Source of the DNA: Diphasiastrum complanatum | Taxonomy: Eukaryota > Streptophyta > Lycopodiopsida > Lycopodiales > Lycopodiaceae | Assembly: GCA_029204225.1 (NCBI GenBank) | Contig: CM055104.1 | Span: 23,420,285 to 23,484,284, forward strand | Length of the DNA: 64,000 bases | Direction of reading: 5' to 3' | Shown: in pieces, positions 47,311 to 58,633 of the stretch | Position numbering within the stretch: the stretch's first letter is position 1 | How the letters are laid out: each line of letters starts with the position of its first letter | Position numbers and translations under genes: made by a program | Notes under the pieces: model-generated | Database searches by the model: none | What the model saw: the letters and a program-made list of their open reading frames with translations, nothing else | Told to the model about the DNA's origin: nothing

Positions 47311-47640
47311 TCATCGGTCCTCGATGACAAACTCTGGGTAAGATTTCTGCAACGCCTGTCGCGGCTCCCAAGTAGCATCTGACAAAGGATGGCCTTCCCT
47401 AGTTACTAGATACTCTTGAAGGAGGCGATGACCCAATCGTCGCTCTCTTCGATCTAGGACTCTTTCTGGCCCATAACCTGTGGTGTCTTTCTCCTCTAGA
47501 GATAGTAGACCTTCCACCAGGCTATCACCATCGTGCAAACATTTCTTCATTTTGCTAACATGAAAAACTGGATGCACCTTGCATCCCACAGGTAGCTGTA
47601 GCTTATAAAGCTACTTGGCTCACCTTAATAATCAACCATG
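47311..47640 (-). pseudogene. Integrase C-terminal region and chromodomain, element J
   Basis: CKVHPVFHVSKMKKCLHDGD is followed by the chromodomain GPERVLDRRERRLGHRLLQE, then YLVTREGHPLSDATWEPRQA. The WKGxxxxxATWEP signature is present except that the WK is changed. Chromodomains in this retroelement group bind chromatin marks and guide insertion. Confidence 0.8.
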
Positions 47641-48735
47641 GTCCACAATACCTAGGAGATAACTTGGTTCACTTTCCTGTGCGTAGCACCTTCGACTTCG
47701 AAGGGACTAGTAAATACACCCAATCTCCATTCTCAAATTTCCGATAGGTACGGTTCTCACGGGCATAACTCTCTGCCTTAGCTATAACCTTGGACAAGTT
47801 ATCTTGTGCCATCTCTAGCTTCTGCTGCATCTGAGCCAAAAACTCTACAACACTAGGTACCCTATGCGGAATCCCTATGATTGCAGGACTAAGTGTCTGG
47901 AAACCATAATTGAGCTCAAATGGACTCAATCCAATGGACGCATGTCTCTTTTGTATGCGAACTCCAATAGCGGTAAATGTTTTACCCAGTTTGTTTGCGT
48001 ACTACTAACATATGCCCTAAGCATATCTTCCAAGATCTGGTTCAAACGCTCAGTCTGACCATCCATCTGAGGATGCTTAGAGCTACTCATCCGCAACTGT
48101 GTTAGCAACTTGGCGAACACCTCAATCTAGAAATTTCCCGTAAACTTGGGATCCCTGTCAAAAACACTGGACTTCATAAGGCCATGCAACCTGACAATAT
48201 TCTCAATAAACAACTCAACAACTTGCGGAGCTGTGACCTTCTTGGTTGTTGCGATGAAATGAGCCATCTTGGAAAACCTGTCTACCACTACCATAACGGA
48301 ATTGAATCCCTTCTGGGTCTTGGGTAGCCTAACAATAAAATCCATAGAGATGTTTTCCCACCTTCCTGTAGGTATCTCAAGTGGATGTAGCAAGCTCGGA
48401 GGACTTACTCTCTCGGCCTTGTTCACTTGACAAGCCGTGCAATGCTGGACGTACTCTCTTACATCTCGTTTCAATCGTGGCCAGGAATAATGCCTTTTTA
48501 AAAGTTCACTAGTCTTATCAATACCCGGGTGCCCTGCGCAGGGATTATCATGGCATTCATGAAGTATCGTACGACGAAGATCCTTCACGTCTAGCATGAA
48601 AACTCTTTCATTTCTCAATAACATACCATCCTTCACGATGTATGTTAGATATGCAGTAGTGTGTGCCTCTACGGAAGCGACAACCTCGACTGACTCTTTT
48701 GTTTGGTGGACTACCTTGCACGCATTAGGCCACAC
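47640..48735 (-). pseudogene. Integrase of element J
   Basis: Zinc domain: HECHDNPCAGHPGIDKTSEL with HCTACQVNKAE. Core Asp/Asp/Glu: ENISMDFIVRLPKTQKGFNS, SSVFDRDPKFTGNF and [17 protein letters not shown] all keep the catalytic residues. MSPFELNYGFQTLSPA and FENGDWVYLLVP follow. Stops near 48127 and shifts near 47930 and 47650 break the frame. Confidence 0.85.
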
Positions 48736-48825
48736 ACACTAACAATGCGGGTCCTTTTCCTGAGCCTTCTTAATCTCCTCCAAGAGACCATTGTCTACCA
48801 TAGTAAAGCTCATCTGATGCAGTAT

Positions 48826-49480
48826 TCACGATAGTGCATCAGTGACCACATTTTCCTTCTCTCTTCTTAAGCGAATTTCCAAGCGAAATTCCTGCATCAG
48901 CTCGGCCCACCGAGCTTGGCGGCCTTTCAAATCTGGCTGAGTGCAAAAGTAATTTAAAGTATGATGATCTATGTGTACACATAAAACTCGGTGCCATATA
49001 AATAATGTCTCCACACCTTGAGCACATGTATAATCGCATACAACTCTTGCTCGTGTGTAGGATATCTCTGTTGAGCTGGTGTCAATTTTTTACTCTCAAA
49101 GGCTACTGGTCTACCCTCTTGTCTCAACACTGCACCTACAACAATGCCACTTGCATCCATCTCTAGGTCAAACGGTTTATGGGTATCCACAATTTTGAGG
49201 ACTGGAGCCGTGGCCACTGATTCCTTCAAGTTCTCAAAACGTTGCTGAGCTTCAGCATCCCATCGAACCACAGTGTTGTTTTTCAATAACTGGTCTGTTA
49301 GGGGAGTAGCTATCCAGGAATAATTTCTAACAAACCGCCGGTAGAACTTACAAAAGCCTAAGAAAGATTGCAATTGGCGTATATCGGTAGGCCTCGACCA
49401 CTTCTTAACCACAACCACCTTGGCTGGGTCAACGTCGAGGACAATCTTTGAAAAGATGCTTGCCAAGACAGAAAAAGCAT
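48826..49480 (-). pseudogene. RT thumb and RNase H, element J
   Basis: VVVVKKWSRPTDIRQLQSFL, GFCKFYRRFVRNYSWIATPL is the RT thumb/connection. LEMDASGIVVGAVLRQEGRP, YPTHEQELYAIIHVLKVWRH and VHIDHHTLNYFCTQPDLKGR, then EKENVVTDALS, are RNase H with its Asp and Glu intact. A frameshift lies near 48990. Confidence 0.85.
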
Positions 49481-50487
49481 AATCCGTCTTTCTTGGCCTT
49501 TTCCTTTTGCTCTGGACTAAGGGGAGACTTGTCGTAAGCACGATGAGCCATAGGAGTTTCCTCCTTGCGCTTCAAAGTCTGTTGCATCTGGATAGGATCC
49601 TTTTGCAAAAAGCCTTTCTAACTAGCTTGGCCAGACTTTCGCGAACCCTTCTTCTGAGGCCAGCTTGGCGCTCCAAATTCAGCCTTGGTGCGCACATTAC
49701 CTTCAAAGTTGAGAGCTGTAGCAACTGCCTTTTCTAAGGTCTTGCAACCTTCAGTACGCACTGAAGGCCTCAACTCTTCACGAAGGACAAAAATGAACTT
49801 GTGGACTACTAGCCACTCGAGAATCTCTTCGGGAATCTTGATAAGCGTCTCATGATACCTATAAGCATATTCCTGCACCATGTACTGCCTCTGACGATGC
49901 AAAAGCCAAGCATCCGTCGCACACACATGCTCATGTGGAGGAATGAACTGAGCTCTAAAAGCCCGCTTGAAATCAATCTAGGTGGATGGAGCCTGATTAG
50001 ACTTCAACAACTTGCGCCACCACCTGTTAGCAAGATCGGTGAAATGGTAAGCAGCTTTGCGGACCCGCCAACCCTCATCAGTTGGGAACCGCTTCAAATC
50101 AAAATATTCCTCCCACTTATGCAACCACTGATCTACTATATCAGTAGTGCGTTCGGGAGTGTTTCCTACGAAATGGGTAGGCTAAACAACTTTATCTTCT
50201 AGGTAGGGTGGAGGTAACATAGGACGAAAAACAGAAGACGGAAATGGATAAGGATAAGGTGGAGCATGCTACGAGGAAGATGCATAACCACCAGCTACCA
50301 TCATCGCTCACATCTCTGTGATGGTCGTCTCCACACTATCTCGATCTTGCACAGAAGGGGAAGTACCAGCCGGCGAACTAGCAGCCACTATAGGCGGATT
50401 ACGATCAGGGCTAAGCACAGGGCTGGGTGGTGGTGATTGGAGAGCAACAGGAGGGCTAATCAGAATATCAACTCTATCATCTTCCAT
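49450..50487 (-). pseudogene. Gag with zinc knuckle, element J
   Basis: ATG at 50487 (MEDDRVDILISPPVALQSPP, a proline-rich N-terminus). A TGA near 50305 and TAG stops farther on are all explicable as C-to-T changes. The retrotransposon-gag region (YHFTDLANRWWRKLLKSNQA, then VCATDAWLLHRQRQYMVQEY, FIFVLREELRPSVRTEG) ends in a knuckle CFFCLGKHLFKDC near 49450-49490, which the deletion joins directly to the RT thumb. Confidence 0.8.
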
Positions 50488-51320
50488 TATGAAAAAAAAA
50501 ACAAAGACATCACAAAATGAAACTAGAAATTGCACTTATTGTAAAACATTGAGAAAAGGCAAATCTGACCAAAACTCTTCAAACAACAAGACCACGCTAG
50601 CCAAAAAAATAAATAAAAAGGAGCGAGCTCTCCCTGAAATCCAAGCAAAGGGATCCCCACAGAAGTACGTTGGGCTAGCAATAAGAGAGCGCCGACTCTG
50701 CCATCAGAACTTCCCCAATAACCACAAAGAAAAATCGGGGTCGCCCACTCTTTCAGAAATGCGCTGGGCTGCAGCAGATGATCGCTGATTGGGGCATTGA
50801 CTGGTGCTAAAAATTCCGCCTCAGAATAGCCTCAAAATAGCCTCAGAACAGCTTTCTAAAAAACATTGGAAAGAGGCATAGAAAAACTCCGAAAAAACAC
50901 TTGAAGGAGGGCGCGATCAGTGCTGGAACAATAGGAACTAGGCTCTCCAATTCTCCACAGATTTGTACATTTGTTTTCCTCCCTAGATTAGTGCTAGAAC
51001 AGTAAGAATTGAGCGCTAGATCAATAGGAACTGGCCAACCCAATTCTCCACCAGATTCTACACCTTTTTTGAACATTTTTGCCTTCTTTGCCAACGCTCA
51101 AAAAAGGGTGTAGGAGGGCGATGGTCCTTCTGAAGAGATTGGGCCTCAAATTGGATTCTTTCAAGATCCCAATAGGCTGGAACAGCAGCGCTGTCGGTCC
51201 ACTACACTTCTGAAATCTGTCTCCCTGATTTTCCCCCTCCAGATCCTCAAAAATCAAGCAAAATTTGAAGATTTTCACACTTTCTCTTTCTAGAACGAAC
51301 GTTTCCCTCTCTAGGATGAG
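50488..51320 (-). other. Leader of element J
   Basis: Between PBS and gag start. No gene is supported; the open frames at 50843-51416 lie in this leader and have no family features. Confidence 0.5.
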
Positions 51321-51332
51321 GCTCTGATACCA
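51321..51332 (-). other. Primer binding site of element J
   Basis: The minus strand reads tggtatcagagc exactly (initiator-tRNA-Met type), two bases inside the LTR end at 51335. Confidence 0.85.
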
Positions 51333-51334
51333 AT

Positions 51335-51371
51335 TGTCACAAGCAAGTCTCTCCAAGCTCATGAATCCTAG
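51335..51371 (-). repeat. Remnant of the 5' LTR of element J (terminal 37 bp)
   Basis: tgtcacaagcaagtctctcc... matches 46809-46846, then similarity stops abruptly at 51371, the left breakpoint of the inverted segment. Confidence 0.85.
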
Positions 51372-51481
51372 ATCATACACCATTACTTGCGGATCAGGCT
51401 CGTGCTCTTGCTGCACTTGTTGATTCCTCTATATCAGATGTTCCTCTAGCTGTTGATGCACCAGGGCTTGCTGCTACTTGA
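51372..51481 (+). pseudogene. Detached 3' end of element K pol (inverted)
   Basis: The plus strand reads HTPLLADQARALAALVDSSI, then SDVPLAVDAPGLAAT and TGA at 51479-51481, just before K's PPT. It is the expected place for the end of the polyprotein, although the precise joint to the main frame at 53032 has lost or gained a base or two. Confidence 0.55.
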
Positions 51482-51527
51482 TCCGGTTATCTTTTCGGCA
51501 GTTGGGTCTTTTTTTTGTGTCGGGGAG

Positions 51528-51945
51528 AGTTGTGGACTCGGCTCATTACATTCGCCGCGTCCATTTACATTTACAGTTACTTTACTTTATGCATAAGCAG
51601 GCCTTGGGCCCTTTTTTATTCATTAGTGACATTCAGACTATATGGTTGGCCTTTGGCCTTATTATTCATTATTAGGCCATTTGGACATATTACTGGAGAG
51701 TGGGGGCCTTCTTGGAGGGCGCACTATTATCCCTCCCAGTTGGGCCCTAGCCACTGGAAGCTTCCTTTTAGGGCTTCCTCTTGGCTATAAGTAGGGAAAG
51801 TGTGTCATTTGTCATTCAGCTGATGATATTGATCTCTCTCCTTAGCCTCCTTAATCTCTCTCTTTCCTGCTTTCTAGAGTTAAGTCTTGCTTATGTGATG
51901 CTTTCATAGCTTAATTCTAAATCAGCTGTGGCTCTATTCGTAACT
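51528..51945 (+). repeat. 3' LTR of element K (inverted)
   Basis: 418 bp, AGTTGTGGACTCGG...TTCGTAACT, preceded by purine tract cggggag (51521-51527). It is the reverse-complement partner of 58211-58628, with about 11 differences by eye. It is followed by atcgt, which matches the other flank (atctt) at four of five bases, as a target site duplication. Confidence 0.92.
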
Positions 51946-52014
51946 ATCGTACAACATTTGTTATGATCCAGAAAAATAGTTTATATCTCCACTATGTGGA
52001 GTTTACAAGATAGT

Positions 52015-52392
52015 CATTAGAGGAGTTCTAAATCCAAAAAAGACCCTTTGTAAACATTCTTTTTATATTTTTTCTCAATTTTTTCTTACACATGGACCAA
52101 TCAAAACACTCAAATTTGAAATCTACGTAACGTAACTTTTTGAGTCCACATTTTGATTCCACACTAAAAATGGCATAACTTTTTAGTGGTAAGTCCAAAT
52201 TTAGCGGAGTTTGGTGCATTGGAAAGCGCTCAACAAGGGCTTTCCAATGATATGTTACATGACATACTTTTGAACTACGATTAAAAAGTTATGGCGAGTC
52301 AAAAATATTAGTGTTATAATATTTTAATAAAATAAACTACATCTTGCACGAATTTTTAAAGGGTCTTTTTGGAGCTCAAAACTCCTCTAATG
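52015..52392. mobile_element. MITE-like element with about 40-bp terminal inverted repeats
   Basis: 52015-52054 (cattagaggagttctaaatc ...) and the reverse complement of about 52353-52392 (cattagaggagttttgagct ...) share about 33 of 40 bases, including aaaaagacccttt. The 378-bp sequence has no coding capacity. Flanking bases show no clear duplication, so the family is undetermined. Confidence 0.65.
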
Positions 52393-52704
52393 TCAAATAG
52401 AGAATTACAAGAGTAGTTAACGCTAATCAACTAATCAGTTACTCTCCGTTGTTACTAACCGTTTCAGTTGGGCGTGAAGTTTGAGACTCCAAGCCCGTTG
52501 AGCTGCCAGCTGGCAGCGCGAAAGATTCCCTTTTGTATTTTTTGTTTCCTTTCGTTTTTTTCGGTTCTTTTTGTTTTTGCGTTGCTTTGCGGTTTTTGCG
52601 GTCCTGGAGATATGTTTACGATTCGCGAATCGTTCGTCCTTCGTTTGTAATAGAAGCTGGAATTTCAATCTCACAGTACTTTCACCTTTGATAGTGTGAG
52701 TGCG

Positions 52705-53031
52705 TCGCCAACATCTGTCCCAAGTAGGGACCGATGCGTCACAAGTAGTGATCCGGTGTGGGCGCCTGACAAGTTGTCAGAGATGCGCTGTGTCTTGACC
52801 CTAGCCGTCAGTGACGAGATGCTAGCCGACAAGAAGTCAGGATGACCAAGCGGGTCACAAGTCTTTGGCGGGGCACGGGGGTGGCACCCTATGAATCACT
52901 CAGTATTCACAGGTCACAATGGTCATGCATGCCAAGTGGACTAATCAATGCCATGTGCCAATTGATAGAAATAGCAGGTAGAAGGACTCAAAGAGGGAGT
53001 GCCTATGGTAGGGAGGTTGATTCTACACACC
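52705..53031 (+). repeat. Inverted body of J's 5' LTR
   Basis: The reverse complement aligns with about 46846-47180 of J's 3' LTR (shared tagaaggactcaaagag and gtgattcaatcactc-like blocks). The first 100 bp or so of the LTR is absent at its 52705 end. Because of the inversion, the K reading frame runs into this LTR and gains a false C-terminus. Confidence 0.85.
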
Positions 53032-56000
53032 GGCCAAAACACATCAATAGGCTCCCATGTAGCCTCCTCAATAGGACGACCATTGCACTGGACCAAAAAC
53101 TGAATCTGCCGGCGGCGTCGACTATGGTATAGACGGACCTGTAATATAGCAGCAGGTAAAAATGGAAATAACTCTGGAGCAGTAGGAAACTCAGCATCAC
53201 AAGGAGCGTCATCCTCAATAGCAGCACGTAATAAACTGACATGGAATACATCACAAGCGCGTGTGGAAGCAGGAAGCTGTAAGCGATATGTAACTGGACT
53301 AAGAACCTCCACAATGCGATAAGGCCCATAATAACGTGGTGCAAGCTTCTCAGTAGAAGCATGGCCCTGGACAAAATGATGACGTGCAAACCGTAAGCGT
53401 AGATAAACCATATCTCCAAGTTGAAACTCAACATGGCGGCGGTGACGATCAACTGAGGTCTGATAACGCTGCTGAACATGCTGTAAATGAGAACTGGCCC
53501 GAGTAATAAGCTCTCGAGCACCTGATAGAAAAGATGCAAGTGTAACAGGTGTATCCTCAGGAGGAAGAGGAATGCCAGGTAAAAGAGGTGCATAGCCATG
53601 AGATAATAAAAATGGAGAGACACCTGTGCTGGTACTAACAGAGCTATTATAGTTATACTCTGCTAAACATAAATGCTGATCCCAATCCTTCCCTGAAGGA
53701 GTAACAAAATGGCGTAAATAATCCTCAAGGATCCTGTTAAGGACCTCAGACTGCCCATCAGAAGTAGAATGATAAGCAGAACCCATAAAAAGCTGAACAT
53801 CCAAAATACGCATAAGCTCTGTCCAGAATATAGATGTAAACTTACTATCCCGATCAGAAAGGATAGTACGAGGAAATCCATGCAGGCAAAAAATCTCTGA
53901 TAGGAACAAACGTGCACACTGCTCTGCTGTGATAGTACTGCGAACTGGGATAAAATGTGCTTGTTTCGAGAACCTGTCAACTACCACCATACATGAATCG
54001 TGACCACGCTGGGTATGGGGAAGGCCAAGGATAAAGTCCATAGATATATCAGTCCACTGGCGATGAGGAATAGGCCAACTCTGGAGCAAATTAGCAAATT
54101 TAGAACGGGAGAACTTATTACGAAGACAGAAAGGGCAGGTACGAATAAGTACAGCAAGCTCATATCGAAGAGAGGGCCAATAGAAATGGTCTTTGAGACG
54201 AGCATAAGACTTCTGAAAACCAAAGTGACCCCCAACAGGAGAGGAATGAGTATCCGACAACAACTGGGAACGGATACCCAAAGAACTAGGGATATAAAGA
54301 GAATCATAATGATAAAGACGATTGTCAATAATGGAGTAACCCTGATGAAGACTGGACGAAACAGGTGGGGCAGAACTATAAACATCACGAAAATCAGAAC
54401 ATGTAAGGTATGCTGCAGGTAGAGCATCAAACCATGGAGGAATAGTAGAAACGAGTGTATTTAACAAAGCTGGAAGACGAGATAATGCATCAACAGCAGT
54501 GTTAGCACGACCATGACGATACAATATGGAGAAATTAAAAGACTGTAAAAACTGCAACCAACGAAATTGACGATCACTAAGGTCACGTTGAGAAAACAGA
54601 TAACGTAAAGACTGGTGATCAGTATTAATGTCAAATGGGACTCGATACAGATAATGACGCCACTTCTTAAGAGCATAGATAATAGCAAGAAGCTCTTTCT
54701 CATGCACAGAATAACGTTGCTCATAAGAGCGAAGACGACGCGACTCATAAGCAATAATACATTGTGACTGGCGAAGTAAAGCACCCAAACCAACATTACT
54801 AGCATCAGTCTCAACAAGAAACTTCTGATCAAACTGTGGTAAACACATAACGGCAGCATCAACAACAGCACGACGAAGAGTATCAAACGCTGTCTGACAA
54901 TCAGGAGTCCACAGAAAAGTACTAGACTTCTTCAAAAGTGCATGAAGAGGAGCTGCGATAGTGGCAAAATGAGGAACTGGACGACGAAGGTGAGTGGCTA
55001 ACCCAAGAAACATATGAACATGATGAATATCAGTAGGTATAGGCCAATCCTGGATGGCCTGAATCTTATGAGGGTCCAGATGAATGTGATCATTACAAAT
55101 AAGAAAACCAAGAAACTCGATCTCAGAAACAGCAAAAGAACATTTAGACAACTTAGCAAATAACTGGTGGTGTACAAGTAACTGAAAGACCGAGGAAAGA
55201 TGGGCAACATGCTCAGCAAGAGACTGACTAAAAATAAGAATATCATCAAAATAAACCAAGACACAATGACCAAGAAGCGGACGTAAGACGTTATTCATCA
55301 CATTCTGGAACGTAGGAGGGCCATTAGTAACACCAAAAGGAAGCACACGAAATTCATATAAACCAAGATGAGTACAGAAAGCAGTCTTATGTTCGTCAGA
55401 AGGGTGCATCCTGATTTGGTAATATCCAGAACGAAGGTCTATCTTGGAAAAGATTTTAGAGGTACCGAGCTAGTCAAAGAGGTCATCCATGTGTGGAATA
55501 GGGTACTGATTACGAATAGTCAACTTATTTAAAGCACGGTAATCAATACAAAGGCGTTTGGTACCATCTTTCTTATTAATAAGGAGAACAGGAGCACCAA
55601 AAGGGCTGTGACTAGGAACAATGAGACCCTGATCTAACAAGGCAGTAATATGGAGCTCAAGCTCATCACGCTCAGATCGAGACATACGATAAGGGGGACG
55701 GGAGGGAGGAGCAGAACCAGGACGCAAATCAATATGATGGTTCACGTCACGTAATGGTGGTAGCATCGTAGGTTCTGAAAAGACAAAAGCATACTGATGT
55801 AATAAGTCAGAAATCACCCGAGGAACAGCTGCTGGTGTAGAAACTGGAGGAACTGGTACTGCCCGCTGAACACATAATAAGGCAGCACAATGAGCCTTCG
55901 GCAGGCTGCGAATAAACTGCTTCCCAGTAATCAACTGGAAGTCTCCCTGAGAATCAATGCCCACAAGTGAGTGTGTAACTGCGTCATGTACAAATGTCAA

Positions 56001-57532
56001 TGTTTGTTGTGTCAAGTCCAGTGTAACGGCTCCAAGAGATGCAAACCAATCAGCACCAAGGATAAGATCATAACGCTCCATAGGGATAATGTAAAGATCT
56101 GCCTGTCCAGAGAAATCTCCAATGCGGTATGGTAAACGCTGAAACATCTGAGAACTAGGAAAAGAATGAGAACTGGCAAGCTCAACTGTGAGAGGCTGGG
56201 AAGCAGGAACAAGTGAAGCACGGATCCGACTAGTGCTAATAAAAGAATGAGTGCAACCAGTATCAGCTAAAGCAATATACTCTCAACCTGTAATACGCAC
56301 ACGTAACCGAATGGAGCAAGGACCAGGATGCCCTGTCCAAGTAGCATAGGCAAGATGAGCATGGCAAGTAGCAGGAAGTAAATCAGGGGAAGGCTCCGAG
56401 GATAAGTCAGGCTCATCAGAAATATGAATGTAGATATCGGAATCATGTGGAGTAGTGCCCTCATGGTAAAAAACAACAATAGTAGTAGGGAGAGGCTGGC
56501 GGCAATCACGGGCAAGATGGTCAGGACTCTTACAACGAAAGCAAAGTCTCTTCTGCTGAAGATCAGCGAACTCTACAGACGTGTAACGTCGGACAAAAGC
56601 AGGTCGAGGAGTCGGAGGACGAGGAGGCGAAGGGGCAATGGAGAGAGCTGGAACAGAAGGGGCCGGTGTAGGGGTGAACGTAGCGGGAAAAGAAGAAGGA
56701 CGGGGTCGGGAGAAGCGGGAAGGAAGGGTGTCAGAGTACTTATGTTGTAAAGTACTGGCAAGAGACATCGCCTCAACAAGTGTGGTAGGATGGAAGGAAG
56801 AAACATCATAACGTAAAGCACCACGAAGCCCAACAATGTAACGAGAAATAAGCTCAGTGGGCTGTAGATCTGTGAAAAGATAAGAAAGCTCCATAAACTG
56901 ATCTGTATAAGAAGCAAGATCACTGGTCTGAGTGAGACTACGGAATGTATCACATTGGCGGTCAAGCCACTGAGGATCAATCATAGCATGGCGGAGGTCA
57001 CGGCGAAAAGTATGCCATACATGGAGCCCTTCCCGATCAGGATCAACTCTATAAACTCGCCACCACGTGGCGGCACGTCCATCTAAATGTAAAGCAGCCA
57101 ACTGGATCTTCTGAGGATCAGACTTGGGGTAAATCTGAAAATATGTGTCAAGCTTAGCAAACCAATTCTCTAATAAGTTCCCGTCGGAGGAACCAGAATA
57201 GGTAGCAAGTTGTACCCTATCACGAAAGTCTCGAGCGAAGTGTGGCTCAGGAAGGGGGGGACGAGGAAAGAAACCAGGAGGTGGGTTAGATGGAATGAAC
57301 GGTCCACCACCAGGCTGACTAGCAGAAGAAGATGGAAATCCAAATGTAGGAAAAACAGGAGCTTTACCAGGACCATGAGGCTGTAAAGAATCAATCTATG
57401 ACTGCATAGTAGCAAAGCCGGTCATAACTGAATCGAAGCGAAGAACGAGGCCAGAAGGGTCTCATCCATGCGACGAAACTAATCGGATAAGGTTTCCTTA
57501 GTAGTCTCACTCGGGGTAGGTGAATGTGCCAT
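53032..57532 (-). pseudogene. Nearly intact chromovirus gag-pol polyprotein of element K
   Basis: ATG at 57532 (MAHSPTPSETTKETLSD). One frameshift near 57445, then a single frame from about 57435 to 53032. Domains in order: gag (AALHLDGRAATWWRVYRVDP), knuckle CFRCKSPDHLARDC near 56505-56550, protease [12 protein letters not shown] near 56255, RT with VYFDDILIF near 55240-55260, RNase H with VETDASNVGLGALL near 54810, HHCC zinc domain, integrase D,D,E (SMDFILGL, LSDRDSKF, GQSEVLNR), and a chromodomain-like end (FLVQCNGRPIEEATWEPIDV). Stops at about 57482, 57395, 56283 (TGA) and 55470 (TAG) all replace likely Gln or Arg codons. The natural end was removed by the inversion; the frame now runs on to 52941. 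Confidence 0.92.
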
Positions 57533-58196
57533 AATGATAGTGGAAGGAATAGACGAAAACTTGAGGGAGCGGACTCTTGTCGTCACCCCAAATTAGCCTA
57601 TTACAACCAATATTATCACAACTGAAGAAAAACAGACAGCAATGAACAATGGAGAAGCTGTAAAAATGCGCTGGACAGCCAGGGATACAATGTGAATTTG
57701 AAAGAGTAAACGGAGTCAGAATTCCTGAAAATGTGGTGGAGAATGAGCGCGCGACAGCCTTTTGATAAGCTGTAAAAGATGGCTGGAATTGGAGAGAAAA
57801 AAAGGCAAAAGTGACAAGTTGGGAGTACTGAGGCAGCAATTTACAGGTTGAAGAATTTTAGCTGTTTGGAATAGCAAATGATGTCGGAATTGGGTAGTTT
57901 TTGGATGAGGATGGGCGCTGGACAGTCAGGGAACTAATTGTGGAAGATGGCTGCAAACTGGAAAAATATCAGACGAAAGTGATAGGTCGGAAGGCAGGGA
58001 CAGCGATGGAAAGGAAGAGGAGGAGCGCTGGGCAGCAAAGAAAAGAGGGGACAAAACAGGGGGAACGCTGGGCAGGAAGGAGTGGAAGGAGCAGCGATGG
58101 AACAGGGCTGTCAAAACGGTAATGGAGCTGTAGGAACAACGATGGAGGAGCAAGGCAAGGCAGCAAAGAAAAAAATTCCAGGTTGTGCTCAGAAAA
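57533..58196 (-). other. Leader of element K
   Basis: About 665 bp between PBS and gag start. No gene; open frames on either strand here show no family features. Confidence 0.55.
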
Positions 58197-58210
58197 GTGC
58201 TCTGATACCA
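58197..58210 (-). other. Primer binding site of element K
   Basis: The minus strand reads tggtatcagagcac, abutting the LTR end with no spacer (initiator-tRNA-Met type). Confidence 0.92.
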
Positions 58211-58628
58211 AGTTACGAATAGAGCCACAACTGATCTAGAATTAAGCTATGAAAGCATCACTTAAGCAAGACTTAACCCTAGAAAGCAGGAAAGAGAGAG
58301 ATTAAGGAGGCTAAAGAGAGAGATCAATATCATCAGCTGAATGACAAATGACACAGTTTCCCTACTTATAGCCAAGAGGAAGCCCTAAAAGGAAGCTTCC
58401 AGTGGCTAGGGCCCAATTGGGAGGGATAATAGTGCACCCTCCAAGAAGGCCCCCACTCTCCAGTAATATGTCCAAATGGCCTAATAATGAATAATAAGGC
58501 CAAAGGCCAACCATATAGTCTGAATGTTACTAATGAATAAAAAAGGGCCCAAGGCCTGCTTATGCATAAAGTAAAGTAACTGTAAATGTAAATGGACGCG
58601 ACGAATGTAATGAGCCGAGTCCATAACT
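58211..58628 (-). repeat. 5' LTR of element K
   Basis: On the minus strand it starts AGTTATGGACTCGG and ends TTCGTAACT, so its ends are the inverted pair AGTT/AACT rather than TG/CA. A TATA-like ctataagtaggg lies near 58364-58375. Confidence 0.92.
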
Positions 58629-58633
58629 AAGAT

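Larger units (their letters stand above)
46809..51371 (-). mobile_element. Ty3/gypsy chromovirus with internal deletion (element J)
   Basis: The minus-strand order is PBS, leader, gag, knuckle fused to RT thumb, RNase H, integrase, chromodomain, PPT, 3' LTR. Protease and the RT fingers/palm are deleted. It inserted in the hAT relic. The 5' LTR is split: only its last 37 bp are here (51335-51371); most of the rest lies inverted at 52705-53031. Its RNase H and gag wording link it to element H. Confidence 0.8.
51372..53031. other. Inverted 1.66-kb segment (3' end of K, spacer, most of J's 5' LTR)
   Basis: The segment contains, in plus orientation, the end of K pol, K's PPT and 3' LTR, a spacer with a small TIR element, and a J LTR piece. 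Both neighbours lie on the minus strand. Re-inverting it rejoins the J LTR exactly at 51371/53031 and puts K's 3' LTR after K pol in the right orientation. Both breaks lie in the retroelements themselves. Confidence 0.75.
51372..58628 (-). mobile_element. Young full-length Ty3/gypsy chromovirus with inverted 3' end (element K)
   Basis: 5' LTR 58211-58628, PBS, 665-bp leader, gag-pol on the minus strand, with PPT and 3' LTR carried in the inverted 51372-53031 segment. The LTRs are 418 bp each and about 97% identical by eye. Flanks atctt (58629-58633) and atcgt (51946-51950) look like a target site duplication with one change. It is the youngest large insertion in the window. Confidence 0.88.

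Noticed and set aside
52941-53031. C-terminal 30 residues of the K frame as a novel domain
   Set aside because: They are translation of inverted J LTR sequence joined by the inversion breakpoint.
54000-54886. Several hydrophobic open frames over element K on both strands
   Set aside because: They are out-of-frame shadows of the long gag-pol frame, which carries all retroelement motifs.
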